Of a DNA stretch of 64,000 nucleotides, positions 24,928 through 33,961 are shown piece after piece. Both the position numbers and the translations under genes were made by a program. Source of the DNA: CAYNLK01 sp964398055 (lineage in GTDB: Bacteria > Chloroflexota > Anaerolineae > 4572-78 > J111); NCBI GenBank assembly GCA_964398055.1, contig CAYNLK010000005.1, forward strand, positions 62,001-126,000, written 5' to 3'. The notes under the pieces were generated by a model. The model did no database searches, had not been told where the DNA came from, and saw only the letters and a program-made list of their open reading frames with translations. Positions within the stretch are counted from its first letter, which is position 1, and the number at the start of each line of letters is the position of its first letter.

Positions 24928-26259
24928 CTATTGCACACTATATTGAGTCAGTCCGGGTTCGCGGCCAACCCATTCGATGGGTGGGTTGGGATGGTAAGCC
25001 TCGGTTCTGTTCCAACCGGCCATCAGCCAGCAAAACTGTTGGCTGTTATTGAGCCAACTGGACGGAAGCCAGCCATTGATCATGTTGCCGGTCGAGGGAA
25101 AAGTCCCGATGAGCCGGCGGTTGGTCCAATCGGCGGTGACGGGGTCCCAGTCATAAAGATAGGCTTTACCGCTTTGGTGGCGATATCTGAGCCAGTATTC
25201 GGCGCCGCGGTTGCCCCGCGGTTTGCCGGTATCAGCGTTGCAGTCGCTGTCGATATAGAAGAAATATTCCAGCGGCCGGCCGGCCGGCGGCAACGGGCCA
25301 ACCGTGTAAAAGGTGGTTCTAAGGAGATCGCCGTCAGTTTGAAGTGCGATACTGGTCAAATCATAGTCAGGCAAAGGCGTATCACCGTCCGCGTCGGCCA
25401 CCACTACCTGGTTGACACCCGGTCGCACGATGATGTCGCCGGTTTTGGTAGCTCCCTGCGGCTCAACATTCCGCCCCTCATTGGTCCAAAAGGCCGTCGC
25501 CTGGGTAACCAACTGCGGTGTGGTGGCGCCGGCAGCCGACACCTGAACCCGCAGCGGCTCAACCCTGGTTTTCCTGGGCAGTTCCAGCGTGGAGAAGACG
25601 ACCTGTTGACCGTCAAAGCCGCCCTGAAATGGCGGCGGCGCCTCCAATGATAGAAAGGTAGTGCTGGCCGGCAACGGTAAGGCAATCGACAGATCCCACA
25701 TCCGCCGGCCGCCCACGTTGACCGGGTAAATAGTGTAGGTGATTAGCCCGTCAACCACGCTGGCCCCGGCTTCCAAACGCAGCCGCGAGCGGGGTTTTTC
25801 CCAGTTCAACGGGGTGCGGGTAATGTCGAAGGTGCTATCGGCGGTCAAGAAATCGCCGGGTTGTTCACCCTGCCAGGCAATCCAGGCGCGGGTGGTGAAT
25901 TCGGTTTGGGCGGGATCGGTCACTTCGACCACAAAAGAGAGGTCTTTGAGAGAGCCGGTTAGGGTTGGGGTAAAGAAGGTGACTTCAACGCCGTCAAAGT
26001 CGACCCCGGTCGAGGGTGGGGCGCTGGCTTCAAGATAGTGCGTCCCTTCCGGCAACGGGATTTTGAAAACCACATCGGCCATCGGCCAATCGACCTGCTT
26101 GGAAAATTGAAGCCGGTAGGTTATTTTGCCATCGGCGTAGGCAGGCTCCAACTTAAAAGCAAATGGCGGCCATTGGGCGTAGACCGGCCCCGGCCCCAGC
26201 AAGAGAGCAAGCAAAATCAGGCCGAAAAGCCAGTTTAGAGCGTGTTTGAGTTTGGTCAT
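24928..26259 (-). CDS. secreted DUF11-like repeat protein
   Basis: 443 residues, ATG 26259 with GGAGGA upstream. A signal peptide (MTKLKHALNWLFGLILLALL to about VYAQW) is followed by two tandem beta-sandwich-like repeats (FKLEPAYADGKITYRLQFSK...FKIPLPEGTHYLEASAPP and RLRLEAGASVVDGLITYTIY...IALPLPASTTFLSLEAPPPF) that resemble DUF11-type extracellular domains. A C-terminal domain (YDLTSIALQTDGDLLRTTFY, EYFFYIDSDCNADTGKPRGN) looks like a ligand or carbohydrate-binding module with a possible Ca site at DSDCNADTG. No anchor is visible. Function unknown; likely envelope or exoprotein. Confidence 0.7.
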   Translation of the reverse strand: MTKLKHALNWLFGLILLALLLGPGPVYAQWPPFAFKLEPAYADGKITYRLQFSKQVDWPMADVVFKIPLPEGTHYLEASAPPSTGVDFDGVEVTFFTPTLTGSLKDLSFVVEVTDPAQTEFTTRAWIAWQGEQPGDFLTADSTFDITRTPLNWEKPRSRLRLEAGASVVDGLITYTIYPVNVGGRRMWDLSIALPLPASTTFLSLEAPPPFQGGFDGQQVVFSTLELPRKTRVEPLRVQVSAAGATTPQLVTQATAFWTNEGRNVEPQGATKTGDIIVRPGVNQVVVADADGDTPLPDYDLTSIALQTDGDLLRTTFYTVGPLPPAGRPLEYFFYIDSDCNADTGKPRGNRGAEYWLRYRHQSGKAYLYDWDPVTADWTNRRLIGTFPSTGNMINGWLPSSWLNNSQQFCWLMAGWNRTEAYHPNPPIEWVGREPGLTQYSVQ

Positions 26260-26284
26260 GTTGTTTATCCTCCGTTGATAGGGA

Positions 26285-26306
26285 GGGGCGGACGGCCGTC
26301 CGCCCC
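26285..26306. repeat. GGGGCGGAC palindrome (REP-like)
   Basis: A perfect 22-bp palindrome whose left arm is GGGGCGGACGG and right arm CCGTCCGCCCC, in the gap between the Asn/Asp-rich lipoprotein gene and the DUF11-like gene. Palindromes of the form TAGGGGCGNACGGCCGTNCGCCCCTA are widespread extragenic elements in Chloroflexota and cyanobacteria. It may also end transcription of the lipoprotein gene. Confidence 0.7.
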
Positions 26307-26349
26307 CACCAGTTTTTGTTAACGATGATGTGCTACCGGTCTTGGCTGA

Positions 26350-27045
26350 TTAGTCATTATCGTTATCGTCATCATCATCGTCGTCATTGCTGTTGCCGCC
26401 ATGGTCGTCATTGTCGTTGTCATCGTTATCATTGTTGTTGTCATTACCATTATCGTCATCATCGCGATCGTCATCATTGTCGTTGTTAGAATTATCGTCG
26501 TCATCATCAAATTCATCATCGCCATTGTCGTTGAAATCGCGGTCATCGAATTCGTCATCAGAGAAATCATCATTGTCGTTGAAGTTATCATCGTCAAAAG
26601 CGCCGTTATCATTTGAATTATCGTCGAAGTCATCGTTATCGTTTCCATTGAGGTCGTCATCGTCGTTGGCGTTGCTGTTGGAGTTGACGCTGTTGTCATT
26701 TGAATTATCAACATCATTGTCATTGGCATTATCGTCGACATTATCGTTGCCGTTGTCATTGACGTTTTCCAGGCTATCATTGGCGTTGCCGCCATTGTCG
26801 TTCACATTATTGTTTTCATTGGTATTGGCGTCGTTGGCATTGCTGTTATCATCGTTGACATTGGCAGTGCTATTGTCATCAGTCACATTACTGTTGGCCT
26901 CGTCCCCGGCGACCATATTGGTGTTATTGGCCTGATTGTCATTGCTTGGCAATGAACCCGGAGCCTGGCAGGCGGTTACAACTCCGGCCAAGATTATGAC
27001 CAGGATAATGACTAAGTTTGTTGAAAAAAGTTTAGAGCGTTTCAT
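26350..27045 (-). CDS. lipoprotein with long Asn/Asp-rich low-complexity region
   Basis: 231 residues from ATG 27045 (AAGGAG upstream); longer frames to 27174 overlap the next gene and lack a ribosome site. A type II signal peptide (MKRSKLFSTNLVIILVIILA, lipobox VTAC) is followed by about 200 residues composed almost wholly of Asp, Asn, a little Gly, Phe, Ser and Ala, with loose DDNxNDND-type repeats. Such acidic stretches are expected to be disordered and to bind calcium or other cations at the cell surface. The motif DDDNFNDND recurs in the protein encoded at 29647-30846, showing a shared repeat source. Confidence 0.8.
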   Translation of the reverse strand: MKRSKLFSTNLVIILVIILAGVVTACQAPGSLPSNDNQANNTNMVAGDEANSNVTDDNSTANVNDDNSNANDANTNENNNVNDNGGNANDSLENVNDNGNDNVDDNANDNDVDNSNDNSVNSNSNANDDDDLNGNDNDDFDDNSNDNGAFDDDNFNDNDDFSDDEFDDRDFNDNGDDEFDDDDDNSNNDNDDDRDDDDNGNDNNNDNDDNDNDDHGGNSNDDDDDDDNDND

Positions 27046-27170
27046 GGGTTCTCTCCTTGTGTTGTAATTATTGCTAGATTTAATACGTTGTGAACTTACA
27101 AACAGCAGATATACTTTTGTCTCAAATGTCTCAAAGCTTACAACGTCTTGTCTCCTTCCACCTGTCGATA

Positions 27171-28739
27171 TCAACCTCCTTTCCCCTCATCCCGGTCCGG
27201 CTGTGGGAGCACCTGGAAGATAACCGCGTCCTCGCTGCGATAGAGTTCTCTTAGCTGCGGATCGGCCTCAGCTCGACGCAAAAACTCTTTGTGGTTCAAA
27301 TCAGTCAGGACGTAACTGGCCCCAAACGTCTCGGCGATGGTCCGGGCAGGCGTCTCCACCCGCCCTTTGGTAACATCCACCCACAAGTCATACAGCTCGG
27401 CGTCGTACAGTTGCATATAGGTGGGATCCAGCCCCAGAGTGTAAGTGTTGTGGGTGTTGTAATAAAACAGGCGAGTAAAATCGTCCCAATCCGTCTGGAA
27501 TACTCGACTGCCGGCCGGTGTGTTGGCCTGCAGCCAGGCCGACGCCCCGGCATACTGCTGGTAAGGCTTGGACTTTTGCAGGCTGGCCTGGCTGGCCTGG
27601 ATATTCCACCAGATCGCCGGGATGAGAATCAGCGCCAACACCACCGGCGCCTCACGGCCAACCCACTTGCGGGCCTGGCTCCAGCCACTGAACAGCGGCC
27701 CCCAGGCCAGGGCCGAAAATAGCAGCGCAAACGCGGGGAAGTACTCCACAAAACGGCGGGATTTGAACAGCATCAACCCGAACAGCAGCGCTACCACCAG
27801 CAGCGTGGCTGTGGCCACGTTCATACGGCGCTCGTGCAACCCCAGAGCAAAGACGCCGGCCGCAAAGGCGACCAGGGCCAGCCCGGAATTTTCCACCAGA
27901 GTCCAGGTTTGATAGGGATACCACTCGTTGCCCACCCGGGTGGCGGTGGCGTCGGTCAGTTTGGGGGCCAGGTGGTGGTAAATGAAGGCCAGATTCTCGG
28001 GAAAGTAGGGATTGATGACCAACCCCAGGCCCACCCCTAATCCGGCCAAGAGCAGCGGTCTAAGCTCGAGTTGGCGTTCCAGCAGCCAGCGCACGGCCAC
28101 GTACAACCCGACCACTACCAAAATCAACGGGAAGGCGTTGTATAACCACACGTACAGGAAGGCCAGCGGCAGCAGCCAGCGATACCGTTGAGTCAGGCTG
28201 AAGTGCAGCGCCAAAAACAGCACCAGCAGCGACGCCGCCTGGACCCGCGGCATACTCATGCGGTAAAGAAACGCCTCCGACACGGCCAGCAGCCCCAGCG
28301 ACCACAGGGCCGCGTAAGGGACTCGCTGACCCCGCAGCAAGAGCCAGCCGGTCAGAAAGGTGAGAGCGGGCAAGATGACGCTGGCCCATTTGGCCCCCAA
28401 CCGCAGGTCGCCGTAAGTGAAGGGCATCAACAGCACGTGATAAAGGAAATGGTGGTCGTAGTAGGCCTCGGTGTTCAGAATAGTCAGCGGCAGCCAGGGA
28501 AAAGGCGGCCGTAAGCCCTGCTCCCGCATCACCTGGGCCAATTTGATATGGTAGTAACCATCATTGCCGGCTAAATCAGGGGTCGCAAACTGGATGGCGG
28601 CCAAGACCGCGATAAAAATCACCAACAACAGTGCGCCGGTCAGGCCGACCCGCCAATTGATGGCGACAGCTGGCCAGATGAAACGGCCCGTGATCGGATT
28701 TAGTCGAACTGGCAAAGACTTGATCGGTTCTGCGCTCAT
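27171..28739 (-). CDS. STT3/GT-C-like polytopic membrane protein
   Basis: 522 residues from ATG 28739, preceded by TTAAGGGAACT; ATG 28757 is an alternative start. About 11-13 membrane helices. After the first helix comes FATPDLAGNDGYYHIKLAQV, then NTEAYYDHHFLYHVLLMPF, whose D...YH and DHH motifs resemble the acidic/His metal site of oligosaccharyltransferase STT3/AglB-type GT-C enzymes. The C-terminal soluble part (FQTDWDDFTRLFYYNTHNTY, ETPARTIAETFGASYVLTDL) is a small globular domain. It probably transfers a lipid-linked sugar to proteins or polymers at the outer face. Its stop overlaps the longest possible reading of the downstream lipoprotein frame, not the preferred start. Confidence 0.75.
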   Translation of the reverse strand: MSAEPIKSLPVRLNPITGRFIWPAVAINWRVGLTGALLLVIFIAVLAAIQFATPDLAGNDGYYHIKLAQVMREQGLRPPFPWLPLTILNTEAYYDHHFLYHVLLMPFTYGDLRLGAKWASVILPALTFLTGWLLLRGQRVPYAALWSLGLLAVSEAFLYRMSMPRVQAASLLVLFLALHFSLTQRYRWLLPLAFLYVWLYNAFPLILVVVGLYVAVRWLLERQLELRPLLLAGLGVGLGLVINPYFPENLAFIYHHLAPKLTDATATRVGNEWYPYQTWTLVENSGLALVAFAAGVFALGLHERRMNVATATLLVVALLFGLMLFKSRRFVEYFPAFALLFSALAWGPLFSGWSQARKWVGREAPVVLALILIPAIWWNIQASQASLQKSKPYQQYAGASAWLQANTPAGSRVFQTDWDDFTRLFYYNTHNTYTLGLDPTYMQLYDAELYDLWVDVTKGRVETPARTIAETFGASYVLTDLNHKEFLRRAEADPQLRELYRSEDAVIFQVLPQPDRDEGKGG

Positions 28740-29036
28740 AGTTCCCTTAACTCCCATTTAGATTTGTTTGAGTGGATTGCAGCATCGTCTGTCGGTAATT
28801 AACGTCGAAAAAGTGGCTCAGAAGTTACGCAGTTCGCCAAAATTGGCCAGATATTTAAGATAGTTAGATCGCTGGTTGACATCCTTAACGGCTTTTATGT
28901 CGTAAAACCTGGCCAAAAGTTGCGCCGGCCTGATGAATTTGTTGTGAATTCACCACCGGGCCGGAACTATGGCACATCCAGCCGCTTACATTTGACGTAT
29001 AATTCTTTGCGATTACCATTCTTTTAAGGTTGGGCG

Positions 29037-29069
29037 CGCGTCTTTTTGACGCGAATTTCGACATATAAT
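29037..29069 (+). promoter_or_regulatory. dyad and -10 element before an ECF sigma gene
   Basis: CGCGTC-TTTTT-GACGCG is a 6-bp dyad (29037-29053) followed by TATAAT at 29064-29069, 15 bp before ATG 29084. No good -35 lies at 17-bp spacing, so an activator or an ECF-type -35 may be used. The 28740-29083 divergent gap otherwise shows only another TTGACG/TATAAT cluster near 28993 with no usable spacing. Confidence 0.45.
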
Positions 29070-29083
29070 GCGACAAAGATACG

Positions 29084-29650
29084 ATGATTAACGACGAGCA
29101 ACTGCTGGCCCAGGCCAAACAACTCGATCCCGCGGCGTTGCGAGCACTGCACCAGCGCTTCTACGAGCCTGTGGCGCGCTACATCCAGTTCAAGGTAGGC
29201 GACCGGCAAACCGTGGAAGACCTGAGCGGCGAGGTCTTTGTGCGCGTGCTGGAAGGCTTGAAGCGCGGCTACGGCTGGCGAGAGACGCCTCAGGCCTGGA
29301 TTATGGGCATTGCCCGCAACGTCGTGGTCGATTACTATCGCAAAAAAGAGCGACAGGCCGAGGTGAGGCTCAACGACCAGTTAGTCGCCGCCGAGCATAG
29401 CGACCCGACCCACCAGGCGGCCGAGAGTGAGCAACAACACCAGCTCATGCAGGCCATCCGGCAGTTGACCGACGAGCAGCGAGATGTGATTTTAATGCGT
29501 TTTATGGAGGGTATTGATATCAACGGCGTCGCCCAGGCGATCAACAAATCACCTGGCGCCGTCAAAGGACTCCAATATCGAGCCCTGCGCGCCCTGGCCG
29601 AAATCATGGGGGCTGTTTCGGCTGAAGGGGTGGTAGGAGCAAAAAGATGA
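29084..29650 (+). CDS. ECF sigma factor
   Basis: 188 residues. Region 2 (LRALHQRFYEPVARYIQFKVGDRQTVEDLSGEVF, AWIMGIARNVVVDYYRKKER) and region 4 (LTDEQRDVILMRFMEGIDINGVAQAINKSPGAVKGLQYRALRAL) are intact. The stop overlaps the next ATG by 4 bp, so it is translationally coupled to a DUF5667-type membrane protein that probably restrains it. The gene faces away from the STT3-like gene across a 344-bp gap. Confidence 0.9.
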   Translation: MINDEQLLAQAKQLDPAALRALHQRFYEPVARYIQFKVGDRQTVEDLSGEVFVRVLEGLKRGYGWRETPQAWIMGIARNVVVDYYRKKERQAEVRLNDQLVAAEHSDPTHQAAESEQQHQLMQAIRQLTDEQRDVILMRFMEGIDINGVAQAINKSPGAVKGLQYRALRALAEIMGAVSAEGVVGAKR

Positions 29651-30846
29651 CCACAAACAACAACTTCAATCGGATGGACGACAAACTCGATCAGGCCCTG
29701 GCCCGGCTGGCCGTCGGCGCCCCCGTAGAGGTTATTCTGGCTGAGGCCGGCAACGACGCCGAACAGTTGCGGCCCCTGTTGGAAATTGCTGCGGAGGTGG
29801 CCAACCTGAAGTTGGCTGTGCCGATTCCACCGCCGGAAGCCAGCTTACAAAAGCTATTGGCTCACGGCGAAAAGTTGACACATTCAACTTGGCTGCCGGC
29901 GGCTGCCCGGCCCGGCTGGCTGGTAAATCTATTGAACATTTTTAAGGGGGGCTTCCGGCTGGCCGCCGGTTTGGCCACGGCTATGCTGCTGTTCTTGGTG
30001 ATGAGTGGGACGGTCTATGTGGCGGCTCAACGCAGCCTGCCCGGCGACTCCCTCTACCGCCTTAAGCAGGTTAGCGAACGGGTTCAACTCAATTTGGCCG
30101 GCGACTCGCTCCGGCGCGAGCAACTGTCGCAGATGTTCAACCAGCGCCGCCGGGCGGAAATAGAGGCGCTGCTCAACCAGGGTAAAAGCGCCGAGGTTGC
30201 CTTTGAAAGCCAGGTTCAAGCGGTTAATGCCAGCACCATCATGTTGGATGGCCTGACCGTCCAGCTCGGGCCGGAAACCCAGATTGTTGGCCAACCAACT
30301 GCCGGGGCGCGGGTTCGGGTGCAGGTCCGCACCCTGCCGCCCAACAACCTGCTGGCCCTGACGATCACCGTGATTGAGCCGGGCCTGCCGCCGACGCCGT
30401 CGCCCACCGCCACCGCCACCCCGTCCAAAGCCCAGGCTACCGATACACTGCCGCCAACAGCCACTCTACCTAAAGCGCAAGCGACCGATACCATCGTCTT
30501 GCCGCCCACGCCCTCACCTACGCCTACGGCCAGGCCAACCCAGCCGCCGCTGCTCACCGGTGACAACCTCAACGATAACAGCCGGGCTGACGATTTCAAC
30601 CAGAATAGTGATGACGACGTCAACGATAACGCTGATGAAAATGCTGACTTTGATGACGACAACTTCAATGATAATGACGATGAGTTTAACGATGACGACC
30701 GTGACAACAATTCAAATGACAATGGCGGGGATGACAACGACAACAATGACGATCACTCAGGCTCTGGCGGTGGCAGCAACGATAATTCCGACGACAATGA
30801 CGACGATAGCAACAACAACAATGATGATGATGACGACGATGACTAA
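29647..30846 (+). CDS. DUF5667-type membrane protein with Asn/Asp-rich tail, putative sigma regulator
   Basis: 399 residues. The N-terminal cytosolic part (MDDKLDQALARLAVGAPVEV, LLEIAAEVANLKLAVPIPPP) resembles sigma-binding regions of such partners. A membrane helix (LAAGLATAMLLFLVMSGTVY, about 105-125) is followed by AAQRSLPGDSLYRLKQVSER, the DUF5667 signature, and an OB-like DUF5666-type strand region. Then comes a Thr/Pro stalk and about 95 residues of Asn/Asp-rich sequence containing DDDNFNDNDDEFNDDD, nearly repeating part of the lipoprotein at 26350-27045. The tail lies outside the cell and could sense divalent cations, with the sigma factor as output; that role is inferred. Confidence 0.75.
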   Translation: MTTNNNFNRMDDKLDQALARLAVGAPVEVILAEAGNDAEQLRPLLEIAAEVANLKLAVPIPPPEASLQKLLAHGEKLTHSTWLPAAARPGWLVNLLNIFKGGFRLAAGLATAMLLFLVMSGTVYVAAQRSLPGDSLYRLKQVSERVQLNLAGDSLRREQLSQMFNQRRRAEIEALLNQGKSAEVAFESQVQAVNASTIMLDGLTVQLGPETQIVGQPTAGARVRVQVRTLPPNNLLALTITVIEPGLPPTPSPTATATPSKAQATDTLPPTATLPKAQATDTIVLPPTPSPTPTARPTQPPLLTGDNLNDNSRADDFNQNSDDDVNDNADENADFDDDNFNDNDDEFNDDDRDNNSNDNGGDDNDNNDDHSGSGGGSNDNSDDNDDDSNNNNDDDDDDD

Positions 30847-30896
30847 ATTAATATAACCCGATGCTGTCCGGACGTATGTCGCTGCATCTGAAAGCA

Positions 30897-30929
30897 AAAG
30901 AAGCCCCGAGGGTAGTTGGGGCTTCTTTT
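30897..30929. terminator. bidirectional terminator between convergent genes
   Basis: AAAAGAAGCCCC and GGGGCTTCTTTT form a 12-bp stem around a 9-nt loop, with T-runs on either strand. It lies between the convergent 3' ends of the DUF5667 gene (30846) and valS (30966) and can end both. Confidence 0.9.
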
Positions 30930-30965
30930 GGATTCAGTTCCCTGATGACATTTAAAAAACGTATT

Positions 30966-33659
30966 CTAACCCAGCTCCTTCAACCGATCCCAGGTTTTGG
31001 CGGCCTGGAGTTCCAGGTCCGCCAGTTTCTCCCGCTCTCGCTCAACCACTTCGGCCGGGGCCTTGTTGACAAAGCCCGGATTGGCCAGCTTGGTCTTGCT
31101 GGCTGCTATCAGCTTTTCAAGTTGAGCGATTTCCTTCTGGCAACGCTCGCGCTCGGCCGCCAAGTCGATCATACCGGCCAGCGGCAGGAAAATCTCGATG
31201 CCGCCGGCAATCACCTGCCCGGCGGCCTGAGCCGGCTTCTCCGCCAGGCTCACCGACAGTTCCAGCCGCTCCCCATCCAACCGGGCCAGAGCGGTGATGA
31301 TCTCCTGGTGTTTGACCAGCAAATCATAATGCTCGCCGCCGGCCAGGTAAGCGGCAATCCGTTTGGCCGGTTCCACGTCATATTCGGAACGAATGTTGCG
31401 AATCGCACGAATCACCTCGATCAAGACAGACATCTGGGCTTCGGCCTCGTCGTCGAGCAGGGCCGGACTCTGGCTGGGCCACGCGGCGATCATCAAGCTC
31501 TCACCCTCGTGAGGCAGATGCTGCCAGGCCGCCTCGGTGATAAAGGGAATGAAGGGATGGAGCATCCGCAGGGTCCGGTCCAACACATGGACCAGCACCC
31601 GGCGGGCGGTGGCCTGCGCCCGCGCATCCGTACCGTACAGCCGGATTTTGGCAACCTCGATATACCAGTCAGCAAACTCACTCCACAGAAAATCGTAAAG
31701 TTGGCGGCCGGCCTCGCCAAATTGATAACTATCAATGAGGCGGGTCACGTTGGCCACCAGCCGGTTGAGCCGGCTCAGAATCCAGCGATCCGGCAGGGTC
31801 AAACCGGAGAGGTTCCAGGTACTGCCGGCGCCGGATTGAAAGGCGGTGCCCAAATTGCTGACCACAAAGCGAGTGGCGTTCCAAATTTTATTGCTGAAGT
31901 TTCTATTGGCGGCAATCCGCTCGATTGACAGGTTCATATCATTGCCGGGCGTCGAGCCGGTCAGGAGGGTGAAGCGGAGGGCGTCGGTGCCGTATTGATC
32001 CATGATCTCCAGCGGATCGAGCACATTGCCGGCCGTTTTGCTCATCTTCCGGCCATGCTCGTCCCGAATCAGGCCGTGCAGGTAGACAGTGTGGAACGGG
32101 ACCGTGCCGGTGAACTCCAAACCGCTCATAATCATCCGGGCCACCCAGAAGAAGAGAATATCGTACCCGGTCTCCATCACGCTGGTGGGGTAGTAACGGC
32201 GCAGGTCGGGGGTGTCATCCGGCCAGCCCAGCGTCGAGAACGGCCACAGGCCGGAGCTAAACCAGGTGTCTAACACATCCGGGTCCTGCTCAAGCCGTTG
32301 GCTGTGGCAGTGGACGCACTCGGTCGGGTCCTGGCGGGTCACGGTCATGCCCTGGCAATCGGCGCAATACCACACCGGGATACGATGGCCCCACCACAAC
32401 TGGCGGCTGATGCACCAGTCGCGAATGTTTTCAAGCCAGTTATTGTAAACCTTGGTAAACCGATCCGGGATGATGGTAATCCGGCCGTCGGCCACGGCGG
32501 CCAGCCCTTTCTCGGCCAGGGGTTTGGTTTTGACAAACCACTGGGTCGACACCATCGGCTCGACAACCTCGCCGCCCCGCTGCGAGCGGGGCACCTGCAT
32601 CCGGTACGGCTTGACCTCGATGGTCAAACCGGCGGCCTCCATATCGGCCCACAACTTCTGGCGGCACTCAAAGCGGTCCATCCCGGCGTATGGCCCGGCG
32701 TGCTCATTCATGGTGGCGTCTTTGTTCATCACGTTGATGATCATCAGGCCGTGGCGCTGGCCAATCTCAAAGTCATTGGGGTCGTGACCCGGGGTGATTT
32801 TGAGCGCGCCGGTGCCAAAAGCCATATCCACATAGGTATCGTGGATGACCGGGATGGTCCGCTTGAGCATGGGCACCAGGCAGGTTTTGCCGATCAGGTG
32901 GCGATAACGCTCGTCGTCGGGATGGACGGCCACGGCAGTATCGCCCAAAATAGTTTCGGGCCGGGTGGTCGCCACCGGCAGGAACTCGTCGCTGCCGGCG
33001 ATGGGATATTTGAAAAAGTAGAGCCGGCCCTCTTCCTCGCTGTACTCCACCTCAAGATCGCTGACCGCAGTTTGCAAGCCGGGCGACCAGTTGATCAGGT
33101 ATTCACCCCGGTAGATCAGTCCCTTTTCGTACAGGCTAACAAAGGCTTCGCGCACCGCCCGCGACAGCCCCTCGTCCATGGTAAAGCGTTCCCGCTGCCA
33201 GTCACACGAAGCCCCCAGCCGGCGATGCTGCCGGGTGATGATCCCACCATACTTCTCTTTCCAGGCCCAGGTACGTTCCAGAAATTTGTCGCGGCCAATG
33301 GCCTCACGGCTGGTACCTTCCTCTCGCAGCGCCCGTTCCAACTGCAGTTGGGTGGCGATGCCGGCGTGGTCGGAGCCGGGCACCCACAGAGCCGCCCGGC
33401 CATTCATGCGGTGGTAGCGGATCATCAGGTCCTCCACCGACGCGGTTATGGCGTGGCCCAAATGGAGGGCGCCGGTTACGTTGGGCGGCGGCATCGAAAT
33501 GACAAAGGGTTCAGCCGTCTCAGGGGCGATTTCCGGCTTGAAGTAACCCTGACTCTCCCACCAGTCATAGAGCGGCTCTTCAAACAGGGCTGGCTCATAG
33601 GCCTTGGCCATATTTTCCGGGTCGATGGGTAAGTTCTGCTTCGTTAACTCGTTTGCCAT
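30966..33659 (-). CDS. valS: valyl-tRNA synthetase
   Basis: 897 residues from ATG 33659, with AGGAG eight bases upstream; the in-frame ATG at 33698 lies inside the leader terminator and is unlikely. Class I signatures are present: PPPNVTGALHLGHA (HIGH) and RKMSKTAGNVLDP (KMSKS). Editing domain segments VATTRPETILGDTAVAVHPD and FGTGALKITPGHDPNDFEIG are intact, and WYCADCQ...CVHCHS gives two CxxC knuckles for zinc. The C-terminal coiled-coil arm (GMIDLAAERERCQKEIAQLEK) is complete. It charges tRNA-Val with valine in the cytosol. Expression should depend on the T-box leader just upstream. Confidence 0.97.
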   Translation of the reverse strand: MANELTKQNLPIDPENMAKAYEPALFEEPLYDWWESQGYFKPEIAPETAEPFVISMPPPNVTGALHLGHAITASVEDLMIRYHRMNGRAALWVPGSDHAGIATQLQLERALREEGTSREAIGRDKFLERTWAWKEKYGGIITRQHRRLGASCDWQRERFTMDEGLSRAVREAFVSLYEKGLIYRGEYLINWSPGLQTAVSDLEVEYSEEEGRLYFFKYPIAGSDEFLPVATTRPETILGDTAVAVHPDDERYRHLIGKTCLVPMLKRTIPVIHDTYVDMAFGTGALKITPGHDPNDFEIGQRHGLMIINVMNKDATMNEHAGPYAGMDRFECRQKLWADMEAAGLTIEVKPYRMQVPRSQRGGEVVEPMVSTQWFVKTKPLAEKGLAAVADGRITIIPDRFTKVYNNWLENIRDWCISRQLWWGHRIPVWYCADCQGMTVTRQDPTECVHCHSQRLEQDPDVLDTWFSSGLWPFSTLGWPDDTPDLRRYYPTSVMETGYDILFFWVARMIMSGLEFTGTVPFHTVYLHGLIRDEHGRKMSKTAGNVLDPLEIMDQYGTDALRFTLLTGSTPGNDMNLSIERIAANRNFSNKIWNATRFVVSNLGTAFQSGAGSTWNLSGLTLPDRWILSRLNRLVANVTRLIDSYQFGEAGRQLYDFLWSEFADWYIEVAKIRLYGTDARAQATARRVLVHVLDRTLRMLHPFIPFITEAAWQHLPHEGESLMIAAWPSQSPALLDDEAEAQMSVLIEVIRAIRNIRSEYDVEPAKRIAAYLAGGEHYDLLVKHQEIITALARLDGERLELSVSLAEKPAQAAGQVIAGGIEIFLPLAGMIDLAAERERCQKEIAQLEKLIAASKTKLANPGFVNKAPAEVVEREREKLADLELQAAKTWDRLKELG

Positions 33660-33671
33660 ATGCTCTACTCC

Positions 33672-33955
33672 TAAATTAAAAACCCCTTTCATCCTCAAGG
33701 ACGAAAGGGATTCCCTCTCCGCGGTACCACCTTGATTGCCGGCGTTAATTACCTTGCCGACCTCTCTGCTCGCGCTAACGGGCGAACCCGAAGCAACCTA
33801 CTGGGCTGGGCCGTTCAGTTGCTCAACTCCCAGGCGACCTTCGGCGGTGATGACTGAGCGAGGCTTCCAGCCAATAACCCCACCTCTCTGGCAGTCTCGG
33901 ACCACCTACTCCTCCTGCTCAACGTTTTTGATTAAATTGATTAACTCTGAAAGCA
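33672..33955 (-). promoter_or_regulatory. T-box leader of valS
   Basis: The minus strand carries the T-box sequence AAGGTGGTACCGCGG (core at 33721-33731), which pairs with the NCCA end of uncharged tRNA, then a Rho-independent terminator (CCCTTTCGTCCT / AGGATGAAAGGG, 33683-33709) with a T-run before the valS start. Upstream the transcript has stem I features including GCCAGAGAGG and GGCTGGAAGCC. A GTC triplet on the 3' side of stem I would fit a valine specifier, but I have not resolved the fold. Uncharged tRNA-Val should permit read-through into valS. Confidence 0.9.
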
Positions 33956-33961
33956 GGCCAT

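Noticed and set aside
26387..26935. Plus-strand Ser/Leu-rich open frame
   Set aside because: It is the complement of the Asn/Asp-rich lipoprotein repeat; composition results purely from the GAY/AAY codons on the other strand.
32298..33632. 444-codon plus-strand frame opposite valS
   Set aside because: Shadow frame; valS on the other strand is certain from HIGH, KMSKS and editing motifs.
33666..33698. Upstream ATG (33698) as the valS start
   Set aside because: It lies inside the T-box terminator stem; ATG 33659 has a proper AGGAG site and matches family start position.
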